From contig JAQCKY010000078.1 of the NCBI GenBank assembly GCA_027592155.1, forward strand, positions 1-8,072: a stretch of 8,072 nucleotides of DNA. Reading direction: 5' to 3'. The stretch comes from Pseudomonadota bacterium (GTDB taxonomy: Bacteria; Pseudomonadota; Alphaproteobacteria; Rhodospirillales; UBA2165). Every line of letters starts with the position of its first letter. Position 1 is the first letter of the stretch. Below, piece by piece: positions 1 through 5,596 of the stretch. The position numbers and the translations under genes were made by a program. Below the pieces are notes generated by a model. It was not told where the DNA came from. It saw nothing but the letters and a program-made list of their open reading frames with translations, and ran no database searches.

Positions 1-68
1 CATTGCTTGGCTTCATGGGCTGGCGTCGTAAGCGTCAGAACGGCCCAGACGGGGCTATTGCCGCCTAA
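1..68 (+). CDS. C-terminal end of a protein with a PEP-CTERM-like tail (partial)
   Basis: Only the last 22 codons are in the window; the reading frame has full codons from base 3 and stops at TAA 66-68. The visible tail is a short hydrophobic run followed by a basic cluster (GFMGWRRKRQNG) and about eight more residues. A membrane-spanning helix followed by Arg/Lys at the extreme C-terminus is the layout of PEP-CTERM/VPLPA-CTERM sorting signals recognised by exosortases. The neighbouring polysaccharide gene and the ExeA-like ATPase remnant fit that idea. The diagnostic Pro-Glu-Pro or Pro-Leu-Pro motif would lie upstream of the window, so this could equally be any membrane protein with a basic cytoplasmic tail. 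That a gene ends here is fairly clear; the family is a guess. Confidence 0.45.
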   Translation, partial: LLGFMGWRRKRQNGPDGAIAA

Positions 69-107
69 GATTAAAATATGGATCGTACTCAAACGATCTT
101 CGAAAAT

Positions 108-141
108 ATGATGCCCGCTGTTATTTAACAGCGGGCATCAT
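108..141. terminator. Perfect 16-bp inverted repeat, likely terminator
   Basis: Bases 108-123 and 126-141 are exact reverse complements (ATGATGCCCGCTGTTA and its complement) around two central bases, giving a very stable GC-rich hairpin. It lies 40 bases after the stop of the upstream + strand gene and before the dehydrogenase gene, the normal place for an intrinsic terminator. The T tract after it on the + strand is poor (CATTGATT); read on the minus strand it is followed by ATATTTTC. A weaker 6-bp hairpin (GATCGT/ACGATC, 81-98) lies just before it. Termination is inferred from structure and position. Confidence 0.6.
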
Positions 142-168
142 TGATTCTGGGCTTGGATCGATTAGATT
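141..168 (+). promoter_or_regulatory. Possible sigma-70 type promoter of the dehydrogenase gene
   Basis: TTGATT (141-146) and TAGATT (163-168) are 16 bases apart and each matches four of six consensus positions. A transcript starting near base 175 would leave a short leader before the ATG at 200 and would include the AGGA at 188-191. It lies immediately after the hairpin, so the gene probably has its own promoter. Match quality is only moderate. Confidence 0.3.
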
Positions 169-187
169 ACGCCACCGAATGAAAGCT

Positions 188-191
188 AGGA
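188..191 (+). promoter_or_regulatory. Ribosome binding site deciding the dehydrogenase start
   Basis: AGGA sits eight bases before the ATG at 200. The in-frame ATG at 179 has no purine-rich site ahead of it (GATTACGCCACCGA). This favours 200 as the start. Confidence 0.45.
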
Positions 192-199
192 CGCGCAGA

Positions 200-1549
200 A
201 TGCCTCCCCCAACGGCGGAACTGAAAGACAAAATACTACGGCGCACCGCGTCCGTCGGGGTCATCGGTATGGGGTATGTCGGCTTGCCCTTGGCGATTGT
301 CGCGGCACAGGCCGGGTTTGGAACGACGGGCTTCGATATCGACCAAGCGAAAGTGGATAGCCTAAACGCCGGACAATCCTACCTATTGACCGTCCCCGAA
401 GAACTGGTTGCCGAAAATTTCCTGGATAGGGACGGCATTAAGGGAAATGCCGTCGCCAGTTCAGATCCGACCGATTTAGCGACGACCGATATCATCGTCA
501 TCTGCGTTCCGACCCCGCTCAATCAGGATCAAGAGCCTGATCTGCAATATGTCGAGACGACGGGGGAAACGATCTCCCGTTATTTACGGCCGGGACAGTT
601 GGTCGTGTTGGAATCGACCACCTATCCCGGAACAACCGAGGATGTCCTGCGTCCGATACTCGAACGAAGCGGCTTGAAATCCGGCGCGGATTTCTATCTC
701 GCCTATTCACCGGAACGGGAAGATCCCGGAAACCCTACTTTTCAAACCAGCTCGATACCCAAAGTCGTTGGTGGCGATGGCGCCGAGGCGCTGGAACTCG
801 CTTGTGCATTTTACGATCAGCTCGTGGTTGAGACCGTCCCCGTCTCCTCCCTCGGTGTCGCCGAGGCCGCGAAGCTGACAGAGAATATATTTCGCGCCGT
901 CAACATCGCCTTGGTGAACGAACTTAAGGTCGTCTATGAAAAGATGGGCGTCGACATCTGGGAGGTCATCGATGCCGCCCGGACGAAACCGTTTGGGTTT
1001 ATGCCTTTTTATCCAGGACCCGGTTTGGGCGGTCATTGTATTCCCATTGACCCTTTTTACCTGACCTGGAAGGCAAAAAACCATGGGATCGATACCCGAT
1101 TTATCGAACTTGCCGGCGAAATCAACGCGTCGATGCCGGATTATGTTGTCGCAAAGCTAAGCCAAGCCCTCGCCGACACCGCGCAGATCAAACTAAGCGA
1201 CGCAAAAATCCTTCTCGTCGGATTGGCATACAAGAAAAACGTCAATGACACGCGGGAAAGCCCGGCATTTCGCCTTATCTCAATCATGGAGGCCCAAGGT
1301 GCAGCCGTCGACTACTTCGATCCACATATCCCGACAATTGGCATAACCCGCGCCCATCCAGAACTGGCCGGACGCCGGTCCATTGAATGGAGCAACGATA
1401 CGATCAGCCGATACGACGCCGCCGTTATCTGCACCGACCACGATGCGGTCGATTACGCCGATCTGGTGGAGCACAGCAAATTGATAATCGATACCCGGAA
1501 TATCATCGACAAAAACGAAATCAACAACGGCAAGGTCATCAAAGCTTAG
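200..1549 (+). CDS. wbpA: UDP-N-acetyl-D-glucosamine/mannosamine 6-dehydrogenase, WbpA/TviB-like
   Basis: This cytoplasmic NAD-dependent dehydrogenase oxidises C6 of a UDP-N-acetylhexosamine to the uronic acid, a precursor for capsule, O-antigen or exopolysaccharide. From the ATG at 200 it is 449 residues, a full-length family member. Visible features are the N-terminal Rossmann loop GMGYVG (about 23-28), the central ESTTYPGTTED segment, LAYSPERE, catalytic-region Lys225 and Asn229 (KLTEN), and catalytic Cys280 in PGPGLGGHCIPIDPFYL. A C-terminal UDP-binding domain carries GLAYKKNVNDTRESPA. The PGPGLGGHCIPIDP context is typical of the WbpA/TviB branch rather than of plain UDP-glucose dehydrogenase; the exact sugar cannot be told from sequence alone. 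An in-frame ATG at 179 would add seven residues but lacks a ribosome binding site. No sugar-pathway partner lies beside it here. The gene converges with the coiled-coil gene, leaving 36 bases between them. All recognised motifs are intact. Confidence 0.88.
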   Translation: MPPPTAELKDKILRRTASVGVIGMGYVGLPLAIVAAQAGFGTTGFDIDQAKVDSLNAGQSYLLTVPEELVAENFLDRDGIKGNAVASSDPTDLATTDIIVICVPTPLNQDQEPDLQYVETTGETISRYLRPGQLVVLESTTYPGTTEDVLRPILERSGLKSGADFYLAYSPEREDPGNPTFQTSSIPKVVGGDGAEALELACAFYDQLVVETVPVSSLGVAEAAKLTENIFRAVNIALVNELKVVYEKMGVDIWEVIDAARTKPFGFMPFYPGPGLGGHCIPIDPFYLTWKAKNHGIDTRFIELAGEINASMPDYVVAKLSQALADTAQIKLSDAKILLVGLAYKKNVNDTRESPAFRLISIMEAQGAAVDYFDPHIPTIGITRAHPELAGRRSIEWSNDTISRYDAAVICTDHDAVDYADLVEHSKLIIDTRNIIDKNEINNGKVIKA

Positions 1550-1585
1550 TCCGAGACTGTCGGAAATAAACAAACCCGTTAGGGG

Positions 1586-2173
1586 TCAGAACGAAATATT
1601 CAAAAATTCCATCCCAACAACGCTCGCGATTCCGAAGACGCCGAGCAAGGTAATTATCCACACGGCGCGCAACACCCTGAACTGTGAAGCAATATAATCT
1701 GTCTGCGTACGTATCGCATCACCGACCAATCGACGGACGGTCGAATCCATCTGTGACGGAAGTTCGGTCAAGAGAGCTTTTACGTCGCTAAATTTTTCTG
1801 AATATAACTCGATCGATTGACCGATACCGGCATCAACTTGGGCGACGCTCGCCGCCGCTTTTGCAACATGCCGTTCCAGTTCTCCGATTCTGGTATCGAG
1901 CTTTGCGAGCTCTTCCAAGTGACGCGGTGATGACGCCGCTTCGATAGATTGGCTAGCCCGACTAAATGCCCCCAATGCACTGGATAGATCTTCTGATGTC
2001 TTTCGAATCGTCCCCGTCAGTTGGGCGAGATTGCTTGACGCTTCGGCGAGGCCGGCGGTCGCCGTCCCAAACGTTTCTTCGATATCGCCCAGTCCTTCAA
2101 GCTGACGGAGGACGACCGAGATTTCCTTCTCCGCATCGCCAATCTTGGATTCCAACTCTTGGAATATTGTCAT
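1586..2173 (-). CDS. Unknown coiled-coil protein with a C-terminal membrane anchor
   Basis: This 195-residue protein is not recognised. Residues 1-160 are hydrophilic, rich in Ala, Glu, Leu, Ser and Gln, and read as long amphipathic helices or coiled coil, with few prolines and no cysteine. One hydrophobic helix at about 171-190 (WIITLLGVFGIASVVGMEF) is followed by only five residues. There is no signal peptide, so a cytoplasmic coiled-coil domain held to the inner membrane by its tail is the likely topology. Its ATG overlaps the TGA of the upstream ATPase remnant as ATGA, and GAGG lies seven bases before the start. The two genes were therefore one translationally coupled unit, and the protein probably worked with the ATPase, for example as a membrane-side partner or scaffold. 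The frame is clean, so it may outlive its partner's decay. That role is inference. Confidence 0.72.
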   Translation of the reverse strand: MTIFQELESKIGDAEKEISVVLRQLEGLGDIEETFGTATAGLAEASSNLAQLTGTIRKTSEDLSSALGAFSRASQSIEAASSPRHLEELAKLDTRIGELERHVAKAAASVAQVDAGIGQSIELYSEKFSDVKALLTELPSQMDSTVRRLVGDAIRTQTDYIASQFRVLRAVWIITLLGVFGIASVVGMEFLNISF

Positions 2174-3249
2174 TTCACGGCCTCAAGTAAATTATTGTCT
2201 GTGACACTAGCCCAACGACGCATTGTATTCTCGACGGCATGGGAAAGTTGGTTAACCGCATCAGCGCAGGCATAAGTCGCGACGACAGCCTCCGCTAAAT
2301 CGTCTTGCAGCAAATTGGAGCGGCAGAAGGCCCGCGGGCAAGCCCCATCGGGAAGGAGGTTGTCCTCCGACAATTTACAAAGAGCCAGTGCCAGCGGGGC
2401 GGCGTATACTGCCGAATTCGCAGTGGAATAATTGATAAGGCGTGAGACCGTATTCTCAAATTCTTCCGGAGCCACCCGACGATCCTTGATGACCGCGTGC
2501 AGCGCCTTATAGAGAGGATCAGCATGTTCGATATCGCTTTCCGCCCCGAGGATCGCCAGCGAAACTGCCTGCGCAAGCAATAGTCCAGAATGTCCAGCGT
2601 TGGCCTCGAGATGGTCGCCGATCAGCCTATGTAATCGCTTTACCTGCGACGGGTTCTCTTGCCCGAGGACGAGATCGACCCATCCGGCCAACGGGTTCGC
2701 GGAGTCCTGGAGCAGGCTGCCGATCTGCTTATCAAGGGATAATCCACTCCGCGTGCCGCCCTTGGCATTATCGGTATCCGTTCGTGCGGATTCCCTATCG
2801 TCTTGCCGTGCGCGATTGATGCTGATCGGCAGTATCCCGCCGACCTGCCGGTCTTTTGCGACGGCCTCGACCTGATCAACACTGATACGGCTCACACCCT
2901 CCGCAAAGGCGTATACCAGCGACATGTCGCACATCGTGTTTACCAACCGCGGGATGCCACCCGTATAGCTGTATATCAGGTCACACGCCGCATCTTCGAA
3001 CAGCTCCGCGTCGCCCCCGGCAACCGTCAGACGGTGGCGGATATGGCAGGATGGCACGCCAATGCTCAGGGCGACGGTACCAAAAAATCCTGGGACCAGA
3101 CTGCGCACGGCACATTGGGGAATGTATGCGAGCCCCACCGTCAGCGCGGGAATCCAGTACAACGACAATGTTTCCATATGGCAGTTGTCCAAACCCCTGA
3201 CCAACCTCACCGACGAGCCACGGTGCGGCCTTTAGAACGAGCCTCAACG
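2170..3249 (-). pseudogene. ExeA-like AAA ATPase, truncated and lacking its nucleotide-binding half
   Basis: The frame from GTG 3210 to TGA 2170 encodes up to 346 residues. Residues 58-125 match the C-terminal AAA lid of ExeA/GspA-type ATPases, as in IRHRLTVAGGD, then SYTGGIPRLVNTMCD with the sensor-2-like Arg at 88, then VAKDRQVGGI. Residues 1-60 correspond in length and in scattered positions (VRL...LDN...PALT) to the family segment before the lid, but key residues have drifted. Upstream the frame is closed by TAA at 3234-3232. The next frame (3241-3203) reads LVLKAAPWLVGEV, resembling a Walker B region with both acidic residues lost. No Walker A (GxxGxGKT/S) exists before the tRNA at 3305. 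An intact homologue would need over 100 more residues. Residues 130-346 are a largely helical domain I do not recognise, open throughout. No ribosome binding site precedes the GTG. A short lid-plus-C-domain protein made from an internal start is possible, but ATP hydrolysis is not. In such systems the ATPase supports secretion or exopolysaccharide assembly. Confidence 0.62.
2181..2184 (-). promoter_or_regulatory. Ribosome binding site of the coiled-coil gene
   Basis: GAGG on the minus strand lies seven bases before the ATG at 2173-2171, inside the last codons of the ATPase remnant. With the ATGA stop/start overlap it indicates translational coupling and confirms the start. Confidence 0.6.
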
Positions 3250-3304
3250 AGGCACACGCGGTTCGTACCAAGAGCCCAATTCAGCCGGAAGCCTTTGAGA
3301 AAAT

Positions 3305-3380
<76 letters not shown>

Positions 3381-3422
3381 ACTGTCCCGGGACCGGTTGG
3401 TTTCCGGTTCGGGAAGGGGCGG

Positions 3423-3452
3423 ATAATGTTCGTAACTGAAGGGCTCTGTCAA
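3423..3452 (-). promoter_or_regulatory. Promoter of tRNA-Ala
   Basis: On the minus strand a perfect TTGACA (3452-3447) and CATTAT (3428-3423, four of six matches) are 18 bases apart. The transcript would start near 3416, about 36 bases before the mature tRNA. The same promoter points into the ATPase remnant and coiled-coil gene, and I see no clear terminator between them. Confidence 0.65.
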
Positions 3453-3480
3453 GACTTCGCGAGCGTGAGGCCAGCAAGAC

Positions 3481-3509
3481 TTGTCAGGATGAATCGCGGC
3501 GGGTAGGGT
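3481..3509 (+). promoter_or_regulatory. Weak candidate promoter for the yggT-DUF167-folD cluster
   Basis: TTGTCA (3481-3486, five of six matches) is followed after 17 bases by TAGGGT (3504-3509, three of six). It lies 36 bases before the yggT start and on the opposite strand from the tRNA promoter, so the 3381-3545 gap is a divergent promoter region. Position is good; the -10 match is poor. Confidence 0.25.
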
Positions 3510-3545
3510 CTGCGCATCAAATAGATCTCATCATGCGAGTCGCCG

Positions 3546-3824
3546 ATGAACTCCTTATTCATTCTGATAGATCAGCTGATCGGCCTTTATATATGGGCCT
3601 TGATCATTGCCGTTGTGTTGAGCTGGCTTACGGCCTTCAACATGGTCAATACGAGCAATCGGTTCATCTATTTGATCATCGATTTTTTCTATAAGATTAC
3701 CGAACCGCCGCTCCGGTATATGCGCCGCTTTATCCCGAACCTCGGTGGCATCGACATCTCGCCCATATTGCTGATTTTGCTGTTGGTGTTCCTGCGCAAC
3801 CTCATACGCGAATATGGCGGATAA
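3546..3824 (+). CDS. yggT: YggT family small membrane protein
   Basis: This is a 92-residue integral inner-membrane protein. Two hydrophobic segments (about 8-30 and 71-88) flank the family signature EPPLRYMRRFIP (53-64) and GGIDISPI, with Asp70 at the edge of the second helix. YggT proteins have been linked to osmotic tolerance and, in other lineages, to cell division or organelle distribution; the molecular role is not established. It is a single-unit member, as expected for alphaproteobacteria. No clear ribosome binding site precedes the ATG. It overlaps the DUF167 gene by 11 bases, and the yggT-yggU pairing is conserved in many bacteria, so the family call is secure. Confidence 0.92.
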   Translation: MNSLFILIDQLIGLYIWALIIAVVLSWLTAFNMVNTSNRFIYLIIDFFYKITEPPLRYMRRFIPNLGGIDISPILLILLLVFLRNLIREYGG

Positions 3825-4146
3825 CCCAGCCTCGATATTCTTCCTCCACGGCAACGAGATCGCCGTCACAATACGGCTCACACCAAAAGCATCGCAGAAC
3901 CGCATCATTGGCATCGACGCCGATTCGGAAGGAAATCCTCTCCTCAAAGTCACCGTAACCGCCGTTCCGGAAAATGGAAAAGCGAACGATGCCCTCTTGA
4001 GATTGCTGTCAAAGACGTGGAAGCTGACAAAATCTAGCCTTCACATTGTCCGGGGAACAACGGACAGGCGAAAAATCATTGTCATTGAAGGCGAAGCGGC
4101 TAGAGTGCGCGCGAAACTTGAGGGGTGGGTAAAGCAAAATGGCTGA
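3814..4146 (+). CDS. yggU: DUF167 (YggU) family protein
   Basis: This 110-residue soluble protein has the DUF167 pattern: IRLTPKASQNRI (20-31), VTAVPENGKAND (48-59) with the conserved Gly-Lys-Ala-Asn, then VRGTTDRRKIIVIEG (79-93). Members are small alpha/beta proteins of unknown function, often next to yggT. The start lies inside the last codons of yggT, an 11-base overlap, and the stop lies inside the start of folD, an 8-base overlap, so all three are probably translated from one message. No separate ribosome binding site is visible, which fits coupling. The length is typical and nothing is missing. Confidence 0.9.
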   Translation: MADNPASIFFLHGNEIAVTIRLTPKASQNRIIGIDADSEGNPLLKVTVTAVPENGKANDALLRLLSKTWKLTKSSLHIVRGTTDRRKIIVIEGEAARVRAKLEGWVKQNG

Positions 4147-5032
4147 AGCCAAAATTATCGACGGTCATGCCTTCGCGGAACGCTTGCGGGGAAAGGTTGC
4201 CAAACAAGTACATGAACTGCGCGACGTCCACCACATCACGCCCGGGCTCGCCGTCGTGTTGGTCGGCGACGATCCGGCGAGTGAGGTCTATGTCCGTAAT
4301 AAGGGCAAGATGACCCAGGAAGTCGGCATGAAGTCGTTCGAGCATCGCCTTCCGGGCGATACCTCCCAAAAAGAGCTGCTGACACTGATCGAAGGCCTCA
4401 ATGACGATCCCGAGGTTCACGGTATTCTGGTCCAACTCCCCCTGCCCGATCAAATCAATCCGGACGCCGTGCTGGCCGAGATTGATCCCGCCAAAGATGT
4501 TGACGGGTTCCACGTCTACAATGCCGGCAAATTGGCGGCTGGGCTACCCGCCCTTGTCCCCTGCACGCCCCTGGGTTGCCTGATGATGATCAAGGATACG
4601 CTTGGCGAGGATCTCTCGGGCCTTCGCGCGCTCGTCCTGGGCCGCTCGAATATTGTCGGCAAACCAATGGCGGCGCTTCTGCTCGGTGAAAACTGCACGG
4701 TGACGATTGCCCATTCCCGGACCAAAGACCTGGCCGAGGAATGCAGCCGCGCCGACATTCTCGTGGCCGCGGTCGGTCGTCCAAAGATGGTTACCGGCGA
4801 TTGGATCAAGCCGGGCGCGACGGTCATCGACGTCGGCATCAATCGAGTTCCCGGTGCCGAAGAAGGCAAAACCAAACTTGTCGGCGACGTCGATTTTGAG
4901 GAAGCCATCAAGGTCGCCGGCGCCATCACCCCGGTCCCCGGCGGCGTCGGCCCGATGACCATTGCCTGTCTGCTCCAAAACACGGTTACCGCCGCCTGCG
5001 CACAGAATGAGATCGAGGTTCCTGCGGTTTAG
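4139..5032 (+). CDS. folD: Bifunctional methylenetetrahydrofolate dehydrogenase / methenyltetrahydrofolate cyclohydrolase
   Basis: FolD interconverts 5,10-methylene-, 5,10-methenyl- and 10-formyl-tetrahydrofolate with NADP, supplying one-carbon units for purines and initiator formyl-Met in the cytoplasm. At 297 residues it is normal length. Visible residues are Tyr51 and catalytic Lys55 in YVRNKGK, Gln99 in VQLPLP, Asp122 in KDVDGFH, the cofactor loop GRSNIVGKP (168-176), and VPGGVGPMT near the C-terminus. These correspond to the Tyr, Lys, Gln and Asp active-site set of E. coli FolD. The ATG overlaps the DUF167 stop by eight bases, and AGGGG lies 13 bases ahead at 4121-4125, so coupling probably drives initiation. 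A 50-base gap follows before the cupin gene. All motifs are intact. Confidence 0.97.
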   Translation: MAEAKIIDGHAFAERLRGKVAKQVHELRDVHHITPGLAVVLVGDDPASEVYVRNKGKMTQEVGMKSFEHRLPGDTSQKELLTLIEGLNDDPEVHGILVQLPLPDQINPDAVLAEIDPAKDVDGFHVYNAGKLAAGLPALVPCTPLGCLMMIKDTLGEDLSGLRALVLGRSNIVGKPMAALLLGENCTVTIAHSRTKDLAEECSRADILVAAVGRPKMVTGDWIKPGATVIDVGINRVPGAEEGKTKLVGDVDFEEAIKVAGAITPVPGGVGPMTIACLLQNTVTAACAQNEIEVPAV

Positions 5033-5035
5033 CGC

Positions 5036-5063
5036 CAATCGATGACGAAGCAATGGTCGATTG
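5036..5063. repeat. Small inverted repeat between folD and the cupin gene
   Basis: CAATCGA (5036-5042) and TCGATTG (5057-5063) are complementary around 14 bases. The interior also holds GCAAT/ATTGC (5050-5054 and 5060-5064). It could be a weak hairpin or a binding site ahead of the cupin gene, or chance. Confidence 0.25.
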
Positions 5064-5070
5064 CACCAAT

Positions 5071-5076
5071 GAGGAG
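5071..5076 (+). promoter_or_regulatory. Ribosome binding site deciding the cupin start
   Basis: GAGGAG lies six bases before the ATG at 5083. The earlier in-frame ATG at 5053 has no such site and would put ten charged residues in front of the signal peptide. The start is therefore 5083. Confidence 0.75.
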
Positions 5077-5082
5077 CGGATT

Positions 5083-5541
5083 ATGCGATTACCCTTTTGT
5101 AGCCGTATCATCAAAGCCATCTCGATCATCTTCGTTGCCGGCGCGGTTATAACGTCGGCACCCTCCGTCGATGCCCAAGACCCCACGGAAAAAGATTACA
5201 TCTCCGCCAAGACCCTCCTGACCGCGGGGAAAAATATCGTCGGGGAGACCATCGCCTATCCCACAGGCAAGGCTAAAATATCCTCACTTGTCATTACCAT
5301 TGCGCCCGGCACGGAAACCGGTTGGCACAAACACGGCGTGCCCCTTTATGCCTATATCCTATCGGGAGAAGTCACCGTGGATTACGGCGACAAGGGCAAG
5401 CGGACCTACAAGGCCGGTGAGGCTTTCATGGAAGCCATGGACAACTGGCATAATGGTGTCAGCACGGGCTCCGAGCCGGTCCGCATCCTCACGGTTTATA
5501 TGGGAGCGGATGGCGCCAGCAACGTTATTCACAAGAAGTAA
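5083..5541 (+). CDS. Secreted small cupin-domain protein
   Basis: Starting at 5083 the product is 152 residues. Residues 1-31 form a Sec signal peptide: basic start with R2, R8 and K11, hydrophobic core AISIIFVAGAVITSA, and probable cleavage after VDA at 31. The mature part is one cupin barrel. Motif 1 has GTETGWHKHG with His82 and His84, followed by LSGEVTVDYGDKG; motif 2 has the third histidine at 123 in NWHNG. The glutamate normally following the first two histidines is absent: Leu88 and Tyr89 lie at that place. Metal binding by three histidines is possible. Function is unknown; periplasmic single-cupin proteins of this type are common in Proteobacteria. It follows folD by 50 bases on the same strand and may share its transcript, although a small inverted repeat intervenes. 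The fold is confident, the role is not. Confidence 0.85.
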   Translation: MRLPFCSRIIKAISIIFVAGAVITSAPSVDAQDPTEKDYISAKTLLTAGKNIVGETIAYPTGKAKISSLVITIAPGTETGWHKHGVPLYAYILSGEVTVDYGDKGKRTYKAGEAFMEAMDNWHNGVSTGSEPVRILTVYMGADGASNVIHKK

Positions 5542-5556
5542 ATCGGGATCGCGATC

Positions 5557-5571
5557 GGGTTGGAATAACCC
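5557..5571 (+). terminator. Weak hairpin between the cupin gene and lepA
   Basis: GGGTT and AACCC form a 5-bp stem around GGAAT, followed by TGTGTTTGG. It lies 15 bases after the cupin stop and 26 bases before the lepA start. It could be a weak terminator or attenuator; the T run is interrupted and the stem is short. Confidence 0.25.
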
Positions 5572-5596
5572 TGTGTTTGGTGGTATTCACCGCCCC

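Noticed and set aside
707..1084. Minus strand 125-codon frame inside the dehydrogenase gene
   Set aside because: Antisense shadow of a strongly conserved enzyme, with no plausible domain or ribosome binding site.
1464..1474. CTGGTGGAGCA as a possible partner repeat of the tRNA 3' end
   Set aside because: Only about eight bases match and they lie inside coding sequence of the dehydrogenase; chance is enough.
4516..5053. Long minus strand frames opposite folD
   Set aside because: Composition (Arg/Pro/Ser-rich, no motif) reflects the GC-rich complementary strand of folD.
5547..5556. GATCGCGATC palindrome after the cupin gene
   Set aside because: A single 10-base palindrome of this composition is expected by chance in such DNA and no other copy pattern was seen.
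5288..5596. N-terminal extension of LepA to 703 residues
   Set aside because: The extra 103 residues are an out-of-frame reading of the cupin gene; LepA homology starts at 5597.
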